From JBEGTT01 sp041179245 (GTDB lineage Bacteria; Pseudomonadota; Gammaproteobacteria; Burkholderiales; Rhodocyclaceae): DNA of 15,480 bases. Both the position numbers and the translations under genes were made by a program. The DNA lies in NCBI GenBank assembly GCA_041179245.1, contig JBEGTT010000080.1, positions 1 to 15,480 on the forward strand. Reading direction: 5' to 3'. Below are positions 6,666-13,331 of this stretch, in pieces. Below the pieces are notes generated by a model that did not search any database, was not told the DNA's origin, and worked only from the letters and a program-made list of their open reading frames with translations. Every line of letters begins with the position of its first letter. Position 1 is the stretch's first letter.

Positions 6666-7354
6666 GGTTTGATCACTGCCAACACCCGCCCCGTCTGCGG
6701 GTCAAAAAACGTCACTGATTTGAGTGTTGACATTAAATAGCGTTTTTTCAGGGTGAAATCTGTGGGCTTGGCATAGGTCGCTTTCCAGAACGTCGTGCTC
6801 TCGCTAACCACGGGATCGACTAGACAAGCATGCGCCCGCATACCGACTTGGCCAGACCAACCCTTGGCAAAGTTAGCAACGAAACCCGCATCATCATCAA
6901 TCTTGCGCGGGTAAAAATCATAAAGATTTTCAAAGGCCAGAAAATAGTCATACCGCCAAGTCCGGCGCATGGTTTGTTCAACGCCAATTTTGTCTTCACC
7001 GCGATATTCACCGCGCTCTTCCAACACTGACTGCAATGGCAAAAACTTGAACTGGTAATAATCTTCATCCAGAGAGGCAGCCCCTTCGTGCCAACTCCAC
7101 CCTTCCGCCACATTATTGAAGGCCATGCGGTAGCGAAGTTCTGTGGTGTCTGCCACTTGCGCTTGAGAAAATCCTAGGCTATTCGTCAAATCTACTGCCA
7201 CATCTAGGCATTGGCCGGGCTGAGGTGAGAGTTTTTGCTGTACAAATAACTGTTCAGCCGTTTCAGCAAAAACCAACACTGGCGCACTAGCTGCAACAGC
7301 AAAGGCCACAGAGGCCAAAGCGATTCGGAAATAAGGTGTTATCAAGGAAATCAT
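6662..7354 (-). CDS. Exported protein of unknown family
   Basis: I do not recognise this family. From the ATG at 7354 it is 230 residues with a clear Sec signal peptide (MISLITPYFRIALASVAFAV..., cleavage after about VLVFA), so it is periplasmic. The mature part has two cysteines (in GQCLDV near the N-terminus and HACLVD near residue 175), is rich in Tyr, Phe and Trp (RYDYFLAFENLYDFYPR), and ends in FFDPQTGRVLAVIKP. A GTG at 7402 overlapping the upstream stop would add 16 residues before the signal peptide and is less likely. Its stop overlaps the sco start by 4 bp, so it is a true operon member. Two well-placed cysteines and the chaperone neighbours permit a disulfide or metal-binding role, but nothing here proves it. 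Confidence 0.78.
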   Translation of the reverse strand: MISLITPYFRIALASVAFAVAASAPVLVFAETAEQLFVQQKLSPQPGQCLDVAVDLTNSLGFSQAQVADTTELRYRMAFNNVAEGWSWHEGAASLDEDYYQFKFLPLQSVLEERGEYRGEDKIGVEQTMRRTWRYDYFLAFENLYDFYPRKIDDDAGFVANFAKGWSGQVGMRAHACLVDPVVSESTTFWKATYAKPTDFTLKKRYLMSTLKSVTFFDPQTGRVLAVIKP

Positions 7355-7398
7355 TCTGAGATTGTCACATGTTGAACGCTCAGGAAAATTGACCAAAA

Positions 7399-8667
7399 TC
7401 ACGCAAAACCAAGTTGCCCCGCCATACCCTTTGCCCAGTGAATATCTTCGTCTTGCGCCTGGGGATAGTAGGTTTGCTTAACCGATTGCAAAATCAAACC
7501 ATCGGAACGAAAGCGAAATGAGGTGTCAATCTGAGCAATTTCGAGCGGTTCAACCCGGTTGACCACATAACAACTACCGTCAGGTAAAAGGCTTGGCGGA
7601 GTTTCCCCGGCGGCTCTTGCGACAATTTGCTGTGCGGCAATAACCCCAAGACGGGCCGCAAGTTGCCCCGTTTTAGGATAAAAACCAAATAGCGGCGAAG
7701 CTTTATCGAGCAAATCGCCAACCAGAAACACCCGCTCATCACCTAGCGCATGCAAATGCACCGGATGTTGCCCTGCCCAGCCGGTTGGTTTTCCATCCGC
7801 ACTACGACCAATCAACCCCGCCTGCCAAACAATGTCAGCCGCCTGCTGAGGCGGCATCAGAATCGCATCCGTAAAGTCCACGGTATCGAAATCGGTAACA
7901 ATCTGTTTTTTGTAGGGGTCAATCGATTGCACCCGTGACTGCGGCAAATATGTCACCTGTTCGCGATAAGTGTCACGAAATACCCGTTCAAAAGACAGTG
8001 CGGGCTGATTCGGGTCAAGAACGATCAACCGCCCCTTAATCTTTTGCTTTTTCATCCACCAAGCCAACATCCCTACCCGCTCATAGGGTGCGGGCGGGCA
8101 ACGATACGGCATAGGGGGGATGGTCATCACGAGATCCCCGCCTTTGAAATTTTCCAGCTTGGCTTTCAGCCGGAGATGCCCGTCACCATCTACAAAGGCC
8201 GAAGGAAAGTGCAACCGGGTAAACGCTGCCGCATGGTGATCCTCACCATACCAAGCGGAAAAATCTTCACGAACCCCGGCGGCAATAATCAACCAGTCGT
8301 AGCTCAGTGTTTCGTGTTGAGTAATGACTTGCCGAGACTCTCGATCAATCGAAAGTACCTCGGCTTGTTGAAAACGGTAGCCATTGCGTCGTGCCACCGT
8401 TGAATAATCCTGAACCAAGGTTTTGCCATCGGCTAAACCGACCAGCCAGCGGTTAGACAAAGGTCGTGACCAAAACGCCGCCTGCCGCTCCAGCAAAGTC
8501 ACATCTATCCCCGGCGCTAACTGGCGTGCCGCCGCCAAACCGCCCCAACCGCCACCAACAATCACCACGCGACCGATGCTGGCGCGGGCTTTTTGCATGG
8601 CAGCCAAGGAAACTAAGCCGCATGCTGCTTTCAAAAATCTACGGCGTGAAAACGGGCGTTCAATCAT
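7399..8667 (-). CDS. Tat-exported FAD-dependent sulfide dehydrogenase-like protein (FccB/SoxF type)
   Basis: A 422-residue flavoprotein resembling the FAD subunit of flavocytochrome c sulfide dehydrogenase. SRRRFLKAA (7-15) is a consensus twin-arginine signal, so it is exported folded with FAD. A Rossmann FAD motif VVIVGGGWGG lies at 34-43. MPYRCPPAPYER (186-197) carries Cys190 and DGSCYVV (363-369) carries Cys366, equivalent to the two redox-active cysteines of FccB. The FAD-binding VFLVGD block is at 313-318, followed by PKTGQLAARLG. No cytochrome subunit gene is adjacent, although two c-type cytochromes lie downstream of nosZ. It is 6 bp downstream of the PCuAC gene. Substrate is unknown: sulfide or polysulfide is the family expectation, and another thiol or metal redox role is possible. 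Confidence 0.85.
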   Translation of the reverse strand: MIERPFSRRRFLKAACGLVSLAAMQKARASIGRVVIVGGGWGGLAAARQLAPGIDVTLLERQAAFWSRPLSNRWLVGLADGKTLVQDYSTVARRNGYRFQQAEVLSIDRESRQVITQHETLSYDWLIIAAGVREDFSAWYGEDHHAAAFTRLHFPSAFVDGDGHLRLKAKLENFKGGDLVMTIPPMPYRCPPAPYERVGMLAWWMKKQKIKGRLIVLDPNQPALSFERVFRDTYREQVTYLPQSRVQSIDPYKKQIVTDFDTVDFTDAILMPPQQAADIVWQAGLIGRSADGKPTGWAGQHPVHLHALGDERVFLVGDLLDKASPLFGFYPKTGQLAARLGVIAAQQIVARAAGETPPSLLPDGSCYVVNRVEPLEIAQIDTSFRFRSDGLILQSVKQTYYPQAQDEDIHWAKGMAGQLGFA

Positions 8668-8673
8668 TGGACA

Positions 8674-9105
8674 CTACGGACGAAGCACCTTGGCGTTTAT
8701 CTGCTTACGGCTACCATCGTCGAGCGTGAAGCTAAGCGGTACCACGTCGCCTTCTTTAAGTGGCGTTTTCAGGTCAATCAACATGATGTGCAATCCACCT
8801 GGCGCAAGCACCGCTTGACCCTTGGCCTTGACCTCAACGTATGGCACCTGCCGCATTTTCATCATCCCGTCTTCGTGTAGATGAGTGTGCAATTCGGTCA
8901 ATCTAGAAACGGAACTCTCCGCTTTCAGGATTTTGATGTCCTTGTTCCCCTGATTTTTGAGGACCATAAAAGCTCCGGCAACCGGGGCATTAGGCGGAGG
9001 CAGACGAACATAAGGTTCCTGCACAAGAATCTGATCCGCATCGGCAGCCAATACACTCACTGAAAACAACCAACCGACAACCATTAACCACTGCTGAATT
9101 TTCAT
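8674..9105 (-). CDS. PCuAC family periplasmic Cu(I) chaperone
   Basis: A periplasmic chaperone of 143 residues with a signal peptide ending near VLAADA. The family Cu(I) site H-X10-M-X21-H-X-M is exactly present as His73, Met84, His106 and Met108, in ELHTHLHEDGMMKMR and GGLHIML. PCuAC proteins deliver copper to CuA/CuB sites of oxidases, commonly together with Sco. The start at 9105 is chosen because it begins the signal peptide; an upstream in-frame ATG at 9192 would overlap the previous gene. It lies 8 bp after the FixH-like gene and 6 bp before the FccB-like gene. Confidence 0.94.
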   Translation of the reverse strand: MKIQQWLMVVGWLFSVSVLAADADQILVQEPYVRLPPPNAPVAGAFMVLKNQGNKDIKILKAESSVSRLTELHTHLHEDGMMKMRQVPYVEVKAKGQAVLAPGGLHIMLIDLKTPLKEGDVVPLSFTLDDGSRKQINAKVLRP

Positions 9106-9113
9106 GGCTGCTT

Positions 9114-9581
9114 TCAATGTCCGACCGAGGTCAAACGAAACGGAATGGCAGTTCGCAGACGGCCACGTTCCACAAACAACGTGACCAACCAATCCATTTG
9201 TCCACTAATACACACCGGTAGGCTAGCTTCCGTCGAATAAGCACCATCAGTCTGCAGAACCAAGGTTGGACGATTCAGGCCCATATTCATATCAACGCCC
9301 GTAAAATCGACCTCTAAGCGCTTAGGCACAAAACCATCGGCTTTTACGCTGACTATAAAGGGGGTGATCATCGGAACCGGTTGTGTCCCCATGGTTAACG
9401 CGACTTTTGTGCCATCCGACAACGTCACCGTGCAGGTCTGTTGTTGCAAATTGCACCCCGGATCGGGCAAAACTGTTTCATCGGTCTGCGGTAACAGCAA
9501 GGGCAAAAATTGATAAGCGCCGATCAAGATCAGCGCAAAAAAAACCAAGCCCACAATATTCAAATTTATTTTTTTGATCAC
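9114..9581 (-). CDS. Membrane-anchored periplasmic protein, FixH/YtkA-like
   Basis: A 155-residue protein with one N-terminal membrane anchor (about 7-29) and a periplasmic domain. It carries CNLQQQTC (Cys43, Cys50), TGVDMNMGLNRP (Met98, Met100) and LPVCISGQMDW (Cys124, Met129). A Met/Cys-rich beta domain of this kind suggests Cu(I) handling or support of a membrane Cu process, like FixH or YtkA domain proteins; the exact family is uncertain. The start is a GTG at 9581-9579 with a good ribosome-binding site (AGAGGT, about six to seven bases upstream). It is the first gene of the seven-gene minus-strand operon and lies 194 bp from nosZ across the divergent control region. Confidence 0.75.
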   Translation of the reverse strand: MIKKINLNIVGLVFFALILIGAYQFLPLLLPQTDETVLPDPGCNLQQQTCTVTLSDGTKVALTMGTQPVPMITPFIVSVKADGFVPKRLEVDFTGVDMNMGLNRPTLVLQTDGAYSTEASLPVCISGQMDWLVTLFVERGRLRTAIPFRLTSVGH

Positions 9582-9648
9582 TCACTTACCTCTAAACGCT
9601 GCACCCATCAGCAGCCTGCCTATTTTCCAATAACGAGGTTTAAAAAAC

Positions 9649-9662
9649 TTGACCAGCATCAT
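9649..9662. promoter_or_regulatory. FNR/DNR-type site (TTGACCAGCATCAT) in the nosZ divergent promoter
   Basis: It matches TTGAT-N4-ATCAA at 8 of 10 positions. Toward nosZ, TACAGT at 9685-9690 (four of six to the -10 consensus) puts the box at exactly -41.5 from a start near 9697. Toward the minus-strand operon, GAAAAT at 9627-9622 (four of six) puts it at about -40.5 from a start near 9615. One site could therefore activate both transcripts under low oxygen or NO. Spacing and motif are read from the sequence; the regulator's identity is inferred. Confidence 0.55.
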
Positions 9663-9691
9663 TTTTTCTGGGGTTGGGCAAGCATACAGTG

Positions 9692-9708
9692 TGCGACAAA
9701 TTGTCGCA
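9692..9708. promoter_or_regulatory. Perfect 17-bp palindrome (TGCGACAAATTGTCGCA), candidate operator
   Basis: An 8+1+8 perfect inverted repeat. If nosZ transcription starts near 9697, as the FNR-type box spacing predicts, it covers about -5 to +12, a classic repressor position. Its central spacer is one base, so it is not an RNA hairpin. It does not fit TTGAT-N4-ATCAA, and I cannot assign it to a known regulator. Alternatively it is an activator site with a start near 9741, but the -10 there (AATGAA) is poor. Confidence 0.6.
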
Positions 9709-9775
9709 GGGTGTTTCTGAACTGTGCCAATGAAGTGCAAGAAGTTCCATTTCTCGTTTAAAGAGGGAGAATCAA

Positions 9776-12061
9776 ATGAATAAATTCGCTGTAAAAACCA
9801 GCGTTCTGCTCGTCGCTGCAGGGATCGCATCTAGTGCGTTTGCTGCCGAGTCATTGCAAGACGTGATGAAGCGCCGGGGCCTGAGCCAGCAAGACCTGCT
9901 CGCCGCATCAAAAACTTATGTACCCACCGGCAAACGTGACGATTTCCTCGCGTTCAGTTCCGGCGGCCAATCGGGTCAGGTGATCGTGTACGGTATTCCG
10001 TCCATGCGTATTCTGAAGTACATCGGCGTGTTCACGCCAGAGCCATGGCAAGGTTATGGCTTCGATGAAAGCTCAAAAGCCGTACTACGCCAAGGCAACA
10101 TCGATGGCAAGGAAATCAACTGGGGGGACACACACCATCCAGCCATTTCCGAAACCCAAGGTAAATACGACGGTCAATATCTGTTCATCAATGACAAGGC
10201 TAATCCTCGCCTTGCTGTGATTGATTTGCGCGACTTTGAAACCAAGCAAATCGTGGTGAACCCGATCTACAAATCTGAACACGGTGGTGCCTTCGTTACG
10301 CCCAACACGGAATATGTGATCGAAGCCGCGCAATACGCCGCGCCACTCGAAAACAAGAAGTTCTACCCACTCGAAGAGTTCAACGAAAAATATCGTGGTG
10401 GCGTGACTTACTGGAAGTTTGATCGCAAAGAAGGCCGTCTCGATCCGAAAGAATCTTTCTCCGTCGAACTGCCACCTTACTCACAAGATTTGTCAGATGC
10501 CGGTAAAGGCCCATCTGATGGCTGGTCATTCACCAACTCTTTCTGTTCTGAGCGTTACGTTGGCGGTATCGAAAAAGGTCGCCCACCCTATGAAGCCGGT
10601 TGTTCTGCAAAAGACACCGACTACATGCACGTGATCAACTGGAAAAAAGCCGCTGAACTCGTGGCTGCGGGTAAAGCCAAAGTCATTAATGGTCACAAGG
10701 TGTTGCCAATTGAAGTGGCTGTCAAAGAAGGCATCCTGTTCTTAGTTCCAGAACCAAAATCACCTCACGGGGTTGACGTTACGCCAGACGGCAAGAACAT
10801 CATCGTCGCCGGTAAGTTGGATACCCACGTTTCTGTGTATTCATTCGAAAAGATCCAAGCTGCTATCAAAGCTGGCAAGTTTGAATCCAAAGACCCGTAC
10901 GGTATTCCAGTGATTGGCATGAAGGATGCGCTAGACAAACAAGTGCAACTTGGCCTTGGCCCACTGCATACCCAGTATGACTCCAAGCCATGTATCGCAT
11001 ACACATCCTTGTATGTGGACAGTCAAGTGGCGAAGTGGAATTACTGTGAAGGCAAAGTGGTGGACAAGATTTCCGTCCATTACAACATCGGCCACTTGAT
11101 GACCATGGAAGGTGATTCCGTTGATCCAAAGGGACGTTACCTCGTCGCGCTGAACAAGCTGTCTATCGACCGCTTTAACCCCGTTGGCCCCTTGCACCCA
11201 CAAAACCATCAGTTGATCGACATCAGCAATGACAAGATGCAGTTGCTGTACGACATGCCACTGCCACTGGGTGAGCCACACTACTCAGTTGCCATTGACG
11301 CGGCCAAGCTGAAACCAGGCGTTCGTTACAAAGTGGGTACTGACTCTCGCACCGACAAACCACATCCAGGCGCTGTTCGTGCTGGTGAAGAGCACACGGT
11401 CAAGAAGGGCAACAAGATCACGGTTTATGGCACGCTGATCCGTTCGCACATCACACCGGAAACGATTGAGGCTGAAGTCGGTGATGAAGTCACAATTCAC
11501 TTGACCAACCTTGAACGGGCTCAGGACGAAACCCACGGTTTCACCGTATCCACCTTCAATGTCCATGCTTCTGTTGAGCCAGGCAAAACAGTCAGCGTGA
11601 AGTTTAAGGCCGATAAGGAAGGTGTCTATCCGTACTACTGCACGGAATTCTGCTCTGCACTGCACTTGGAAATGCAAGGCTACTTGCTGGTTAAGCCAAA
11701 AGGCTGGAAACCGACGAAGACCGAAGGTGCTGCAAAAGCCAACTACACCGAAGCTGACTACAAAGCGACAGTGAAGAAGGTAGCAGATACCCAAGCGGTG
11801 ATTGACTCCGTAGTGGGCTACATCACCAGCGTCAACTTCAAGGATTTCCCAGATGTCGTCGCCATGGTTGAGGATGCAACTGACCAGCTCGGCAAGATCA
11901 AGGAATCCAAAGCTAAAGCTGACGCTGCTGCTGCCAAGAAGGATTGGGACCAAGCCAATCTGTGGTCTGAACAAATCTGGCAGTACCAGGTTAAGGCGGC
12001 TGATATTGGTCTCCGTGCCAAGACTTATCTTGAGCAAAACGGCGCCAAGAAGGTTAAGTAA
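9776..12061 (+). CDS. nosZ: Nitrous oxide reductase NosZ, clade II (Sec-dependent)
   Basis: Periplasmic copper enzyme reducing N2O to N2, 761 residues. The N-terminus is a Sec signal peptide (cleavage near SAFA-AES) with no twin-arginine motif, which marks clade II. The seven CuZ histidines are visible as His120 and His121 (DTHHP), His169 (SEHGG), His331 (SPHGVD), His398 (PLHTQY), His440 (NIGHLM) and His502 (EPHYS). The CuA site is His587 (DETHGF), Cys622, Cys626, His630 and Met633 (YCTEFCSALHLEM). After residue 650 comes an unusual Ala/Lys-rich extension of about 110 residues with no CxxCH, so it is not a fused cytochrome. GAGGGAG is a strong ribosome-binding site. It starts the nosZ-cytochrome-cytochrome-nosB-nosD operon. 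Confidence 0.98.
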   Translation: MNKFAVKTSVLLVAAGIASSAFAAESLQDVMKRRGLSQQDLLAASKTYVPTGKRDDFLAFSSGGQSGQVIVYGIPSMRILKYIGVFTPEPWQGYGFDESSKAVLRQGNIDGKEINWGDTHHPAISETQGKYDGQYLFINDKANPRLAVIDLRDFETKQIVVNPIYKSEHGGAFVTPNTEYVIEAAQYAAPLENKKFYPLEEFNEKYRGGVTYWKFDRKEGRLDPKESFSVELPPYSQDLSDAGKGPSDGWSFTNSFCSERYVGGIEKGRPPYEAGCSAKDTDYMHVINWKKAAELVAAGKAKVINGHKVLPIEVAVKEGILFLVPEPKSPHGVDVTPDGKNIIVAGKLDTHVSVYSFEKIQAAIKAGKFESKDPYGIPVIGMKDALDKQVQLGLGPLHTQYDSKPCIAYTSLYVDSQVAKWNYCEGKVVDKISVHYNIGHLMTMEGDSVDPKGRYLVALNKLSIDRFNPVGPLHPQNHQLIDISNDKMQLLYDMPLPLGEPHYSVAIDAAKLKPGVRYKVGTDSRTDKPHPGAVRAGEEHTVKKGNKITVYGTLIRSHITPETIEAEVGDEVTIHLTNLERAQDETHGFTVSTFNVHASVEPGKTVSVKFKADKEGVYPYYCTEFCSALHLEMQGYLLVKPKGWKPTKTEGAAKANYTEADYKATVKKVADTQAVIDSVVGYITSVNFKDFPDVVAMVEDATDQLGKIKESKAKADAAAAKKDWDQANLWSEQIWQYQVKAADIGLRAKTYLEQNGAKKVK

Positions 12062-12096
12062 TCTAAAAAGTCTTGATATGACTTAAGGCAATGAAC

Positions 12097-12121
12097 GGGG
12101 AACAGAATCACTCTGTTCCCC
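12097..12121 (+). terminator. Strong hairpin after nosZ, possible partial terminator or mRNA stabiliser
   Basis: GGGGAACAGA and TCTGTTCCCC form a perfect 10-bp stem with a 5-nt loop (ATCAC). The following TGTTTCATTT is only partly T-rich, so termination would be leaky. It lies between the nosZ stop and the ribosome-binding site of the next gene. Partial termination or 3'-end protection would let nosZ be made in excess over the downstream genes. Confidence 0.65.
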
Positions 12122-12146
12122 TGTTTCATTTCAGGAGGGAATAACC

Positions 12147-12455
12147 ATGAAATTTGTAATGACTTTGATCGCTGCAACACTCGTCGCTTCGCCTGTCTTC
12201 GCTGCAGAGGATGGCGCCAAGCTTTATGCTGAAAAAACGTGTAACGCCTGTCACGGCGTTAAAGCGGACAAACCGCTGATGCCGAATTACCCAAAGATTG
12301 CCGGCCAGAATGCGGCCTACATTGAACAGCAAATGCAGGACATCAAAAGCGGAGCGCGCAATAACGGCCAAACCGCAGCCATGAAAGGTGTGATGCATTT
12401 GGTCAACGATGAAGAAATCAAAGCAATTTCTATCTTTCTTTCCAAGCTGAAATAA
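12147..12455 (+). CDS. Small monohaem c-type cytochrome (c553/c4-like)
   Basis: A periplasmic class I cytochrome of 102 residues with a Sec signal peptide (cleavage after about VFA, residue 19). It has one haem motif CNACH (32-36), followed by PNYPKIAGQNAAYIEQQMQD (47-66), the pattern of one half of cytochrome c4. Met79 or Met83 in AAMKGVMHLV is the likely sixth haem ligand. An AGGAGGG ribosome-binding site precedes it. Cytochromes of this kind are typical of clade II nos clusters and probably pass electrons to NosZ CuA. It is 85 bp downstream of nosZ, past a hairpin. Confidence 0.93.
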   Translation: MKFVMTLIAATLVASPVFAAEDGAKLYAEKTCNACHGVKADKPLMPNYPKIAGQNAAYIEQQMQDIKSGARNNGQTAAMKGVMHLVNDEEIKAISIFLSKLK

Positions 12456-12484
12456 GCAGAAAAACCTAAACAGAGGAAACCCAC

Positions 12485-13249
12485 ATGAAAATATCACTAT
12501 TGCTCATTGGCTTGCTCAGCGCAGGCATCGCCTTTGCCAGCCCACCTTCCCCTAAACAAGAAGGCATTGAAGGCAAAGATTACAAATGGAATGCGCAAGG
12601 CGGCGAAAAGAGCGAAGCGCTGACCAAAAAAGGGAATGCTAAGGACGGCGAAGAAGGTTATGAAACCTGCGGCGCATGCCACCTACCCTCTGGCGCAGGT
12701 CGTCCAGACGGCACCTTCCCTCAACTTGCCGGCCAGCACACCACCGTGCTAATCAAGCAGATGGCGGATATTCGTGCCGGCCTGCGTGACAACCCCACCA
12801 TGTACCCATTTGCAGCCACCCTGACCGATGCCCAAGAACTGGCTAACGTCGCTGCTTACATCGAAAAACTGTGTATTCCACTGGAACACGGCCATTACGA
12901 CTCCAAGCCGGGTGATGCAACCAAGGATTGGAAAGTACCCGCTGACGCAGAAAAACGGGTTGCTGAAGGCCAGGCTCTGTATGAAAAAGAATGCTTGGAG
13001 TGCCACGGCAAAAATGGCGAAGGCGACAAGGAAAAGTTTTATCCGGTTATCGCTGGCCAGCATTACAAATATCTGCTGCGTCAAATGACTGAGATTCGCA
13101 ACGGCCATCGCCGTAACGCCAATCCGGACATGGTCAAGATCATCAAGAAATACTCCGATGACCAACTCATCTCCATTTCGGCTTACCAAGCCAGTTTGGT
13201 CATGCCAGGCAATATGTGTAAACCAAAAGCACCCGGTAAAAAGAAATAA
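12485..13249 (+). CDS. Dihaem c-type cytochrome (c4-like)
   Basis: An exported cytochrome of 254 residues with a signal peptide (about 1-18) and two haem domains: CGACH (62-66) and CLECH (170-174). Each is followed by a (P)xxAGQH block (80-85 and 188-193) and a candidate Met ligand (Met106 in PTMYPF, Met216 in PDMVKI), showing an internal duplication. Two further cysteines (Cys130, Cys245) sit just after each domain's last helix and could form a disulfide. It probably carries electrons from the quinol pool to NosZ together with the monohaem cytochrome 29 bp upstream. AGAGGAAA is the ribosome-binding site. Confidence 0.92.
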   Translation: MKISLLLIGLLSAGIAFASPPSPKQEGIEGKDYKWNAQGGEKSEALTKKGNAKDGEEGYETCGACHLPSGAGRPDGTFPQLAGQHTTVLIKQMADIRAGLRDNPTMYPFAATLTDAQELANVAAYIEKLCIPLEHGHYDSKPGDATKDWKVPADAEKRVAEGQALYEKECLECHGKNGEGDKEKFYPVIAGQHYKYLLRQMTEIRNGHRRNANPDMVKIIKKYSDDQLISISAYQASLVMPGNMCKPKAPGKKK

Positions 13250-13257
13250 GCCTGAAA

Positions 13258-13296
13258 CGTAGGGGATGGCCCGCCAATAATGGGTTGCCCCCTACG
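13258..13296 (+). other. Long imperfect hairpin between the dihaem cytochrome and nosB
   Basis: CGTAGGGG and CCCCTACG form an 8-bp stem. It continues through one A-C mismatch, three G-T wobble pairs and CCC/GGG to a 9-nt loop. No T-run follows, so it is not an intrinsic terminator. It probably shapes mRNA processing or stability within the nos operon. It fills most of the 82-bp gap before nosB. Confidence 0.5.
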
Positions 13297-13331
13297 CCAC
13301 CTAACCGAAGGCAAAACAAAAAGAGAACAAC

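Noticed and set aside
9582..9830. An 82-codon minus-strand frame covering the nosZ promoter and start
   Set aside because: It overlaps the nosZ signal peptide and the FNR-type box. The product is not recognisable, and it would abut the FixH-like gene, which has its own good ribosome-binding site.
9776..9880. Possible twin-arginine signal in NosZ because of an Arg pair near residue 33
   Set aside because: The Arg pair lies after the signal peptide cleavage region, in the mature protein (KRRG). The signal peptide itself is a plain Sec type.
11285..12037. A 250-codon open frame on the minus strand inside nosZ
   Set aside because: It lies wholly within the C-terminal half of a clear NosZ with intact copper ligands. 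The translated sequence has no family character and no ribosome-binding site is evident, so it is a codon-bias shadow.
12126..12497. A 123-codon minus-strand frame opposite the monohaem cytochrome
   Set aside because: The plus strand encodes an intact CxxCH cytochrome with signal peptide and ribosome-binding site. The antisense frame has no support.
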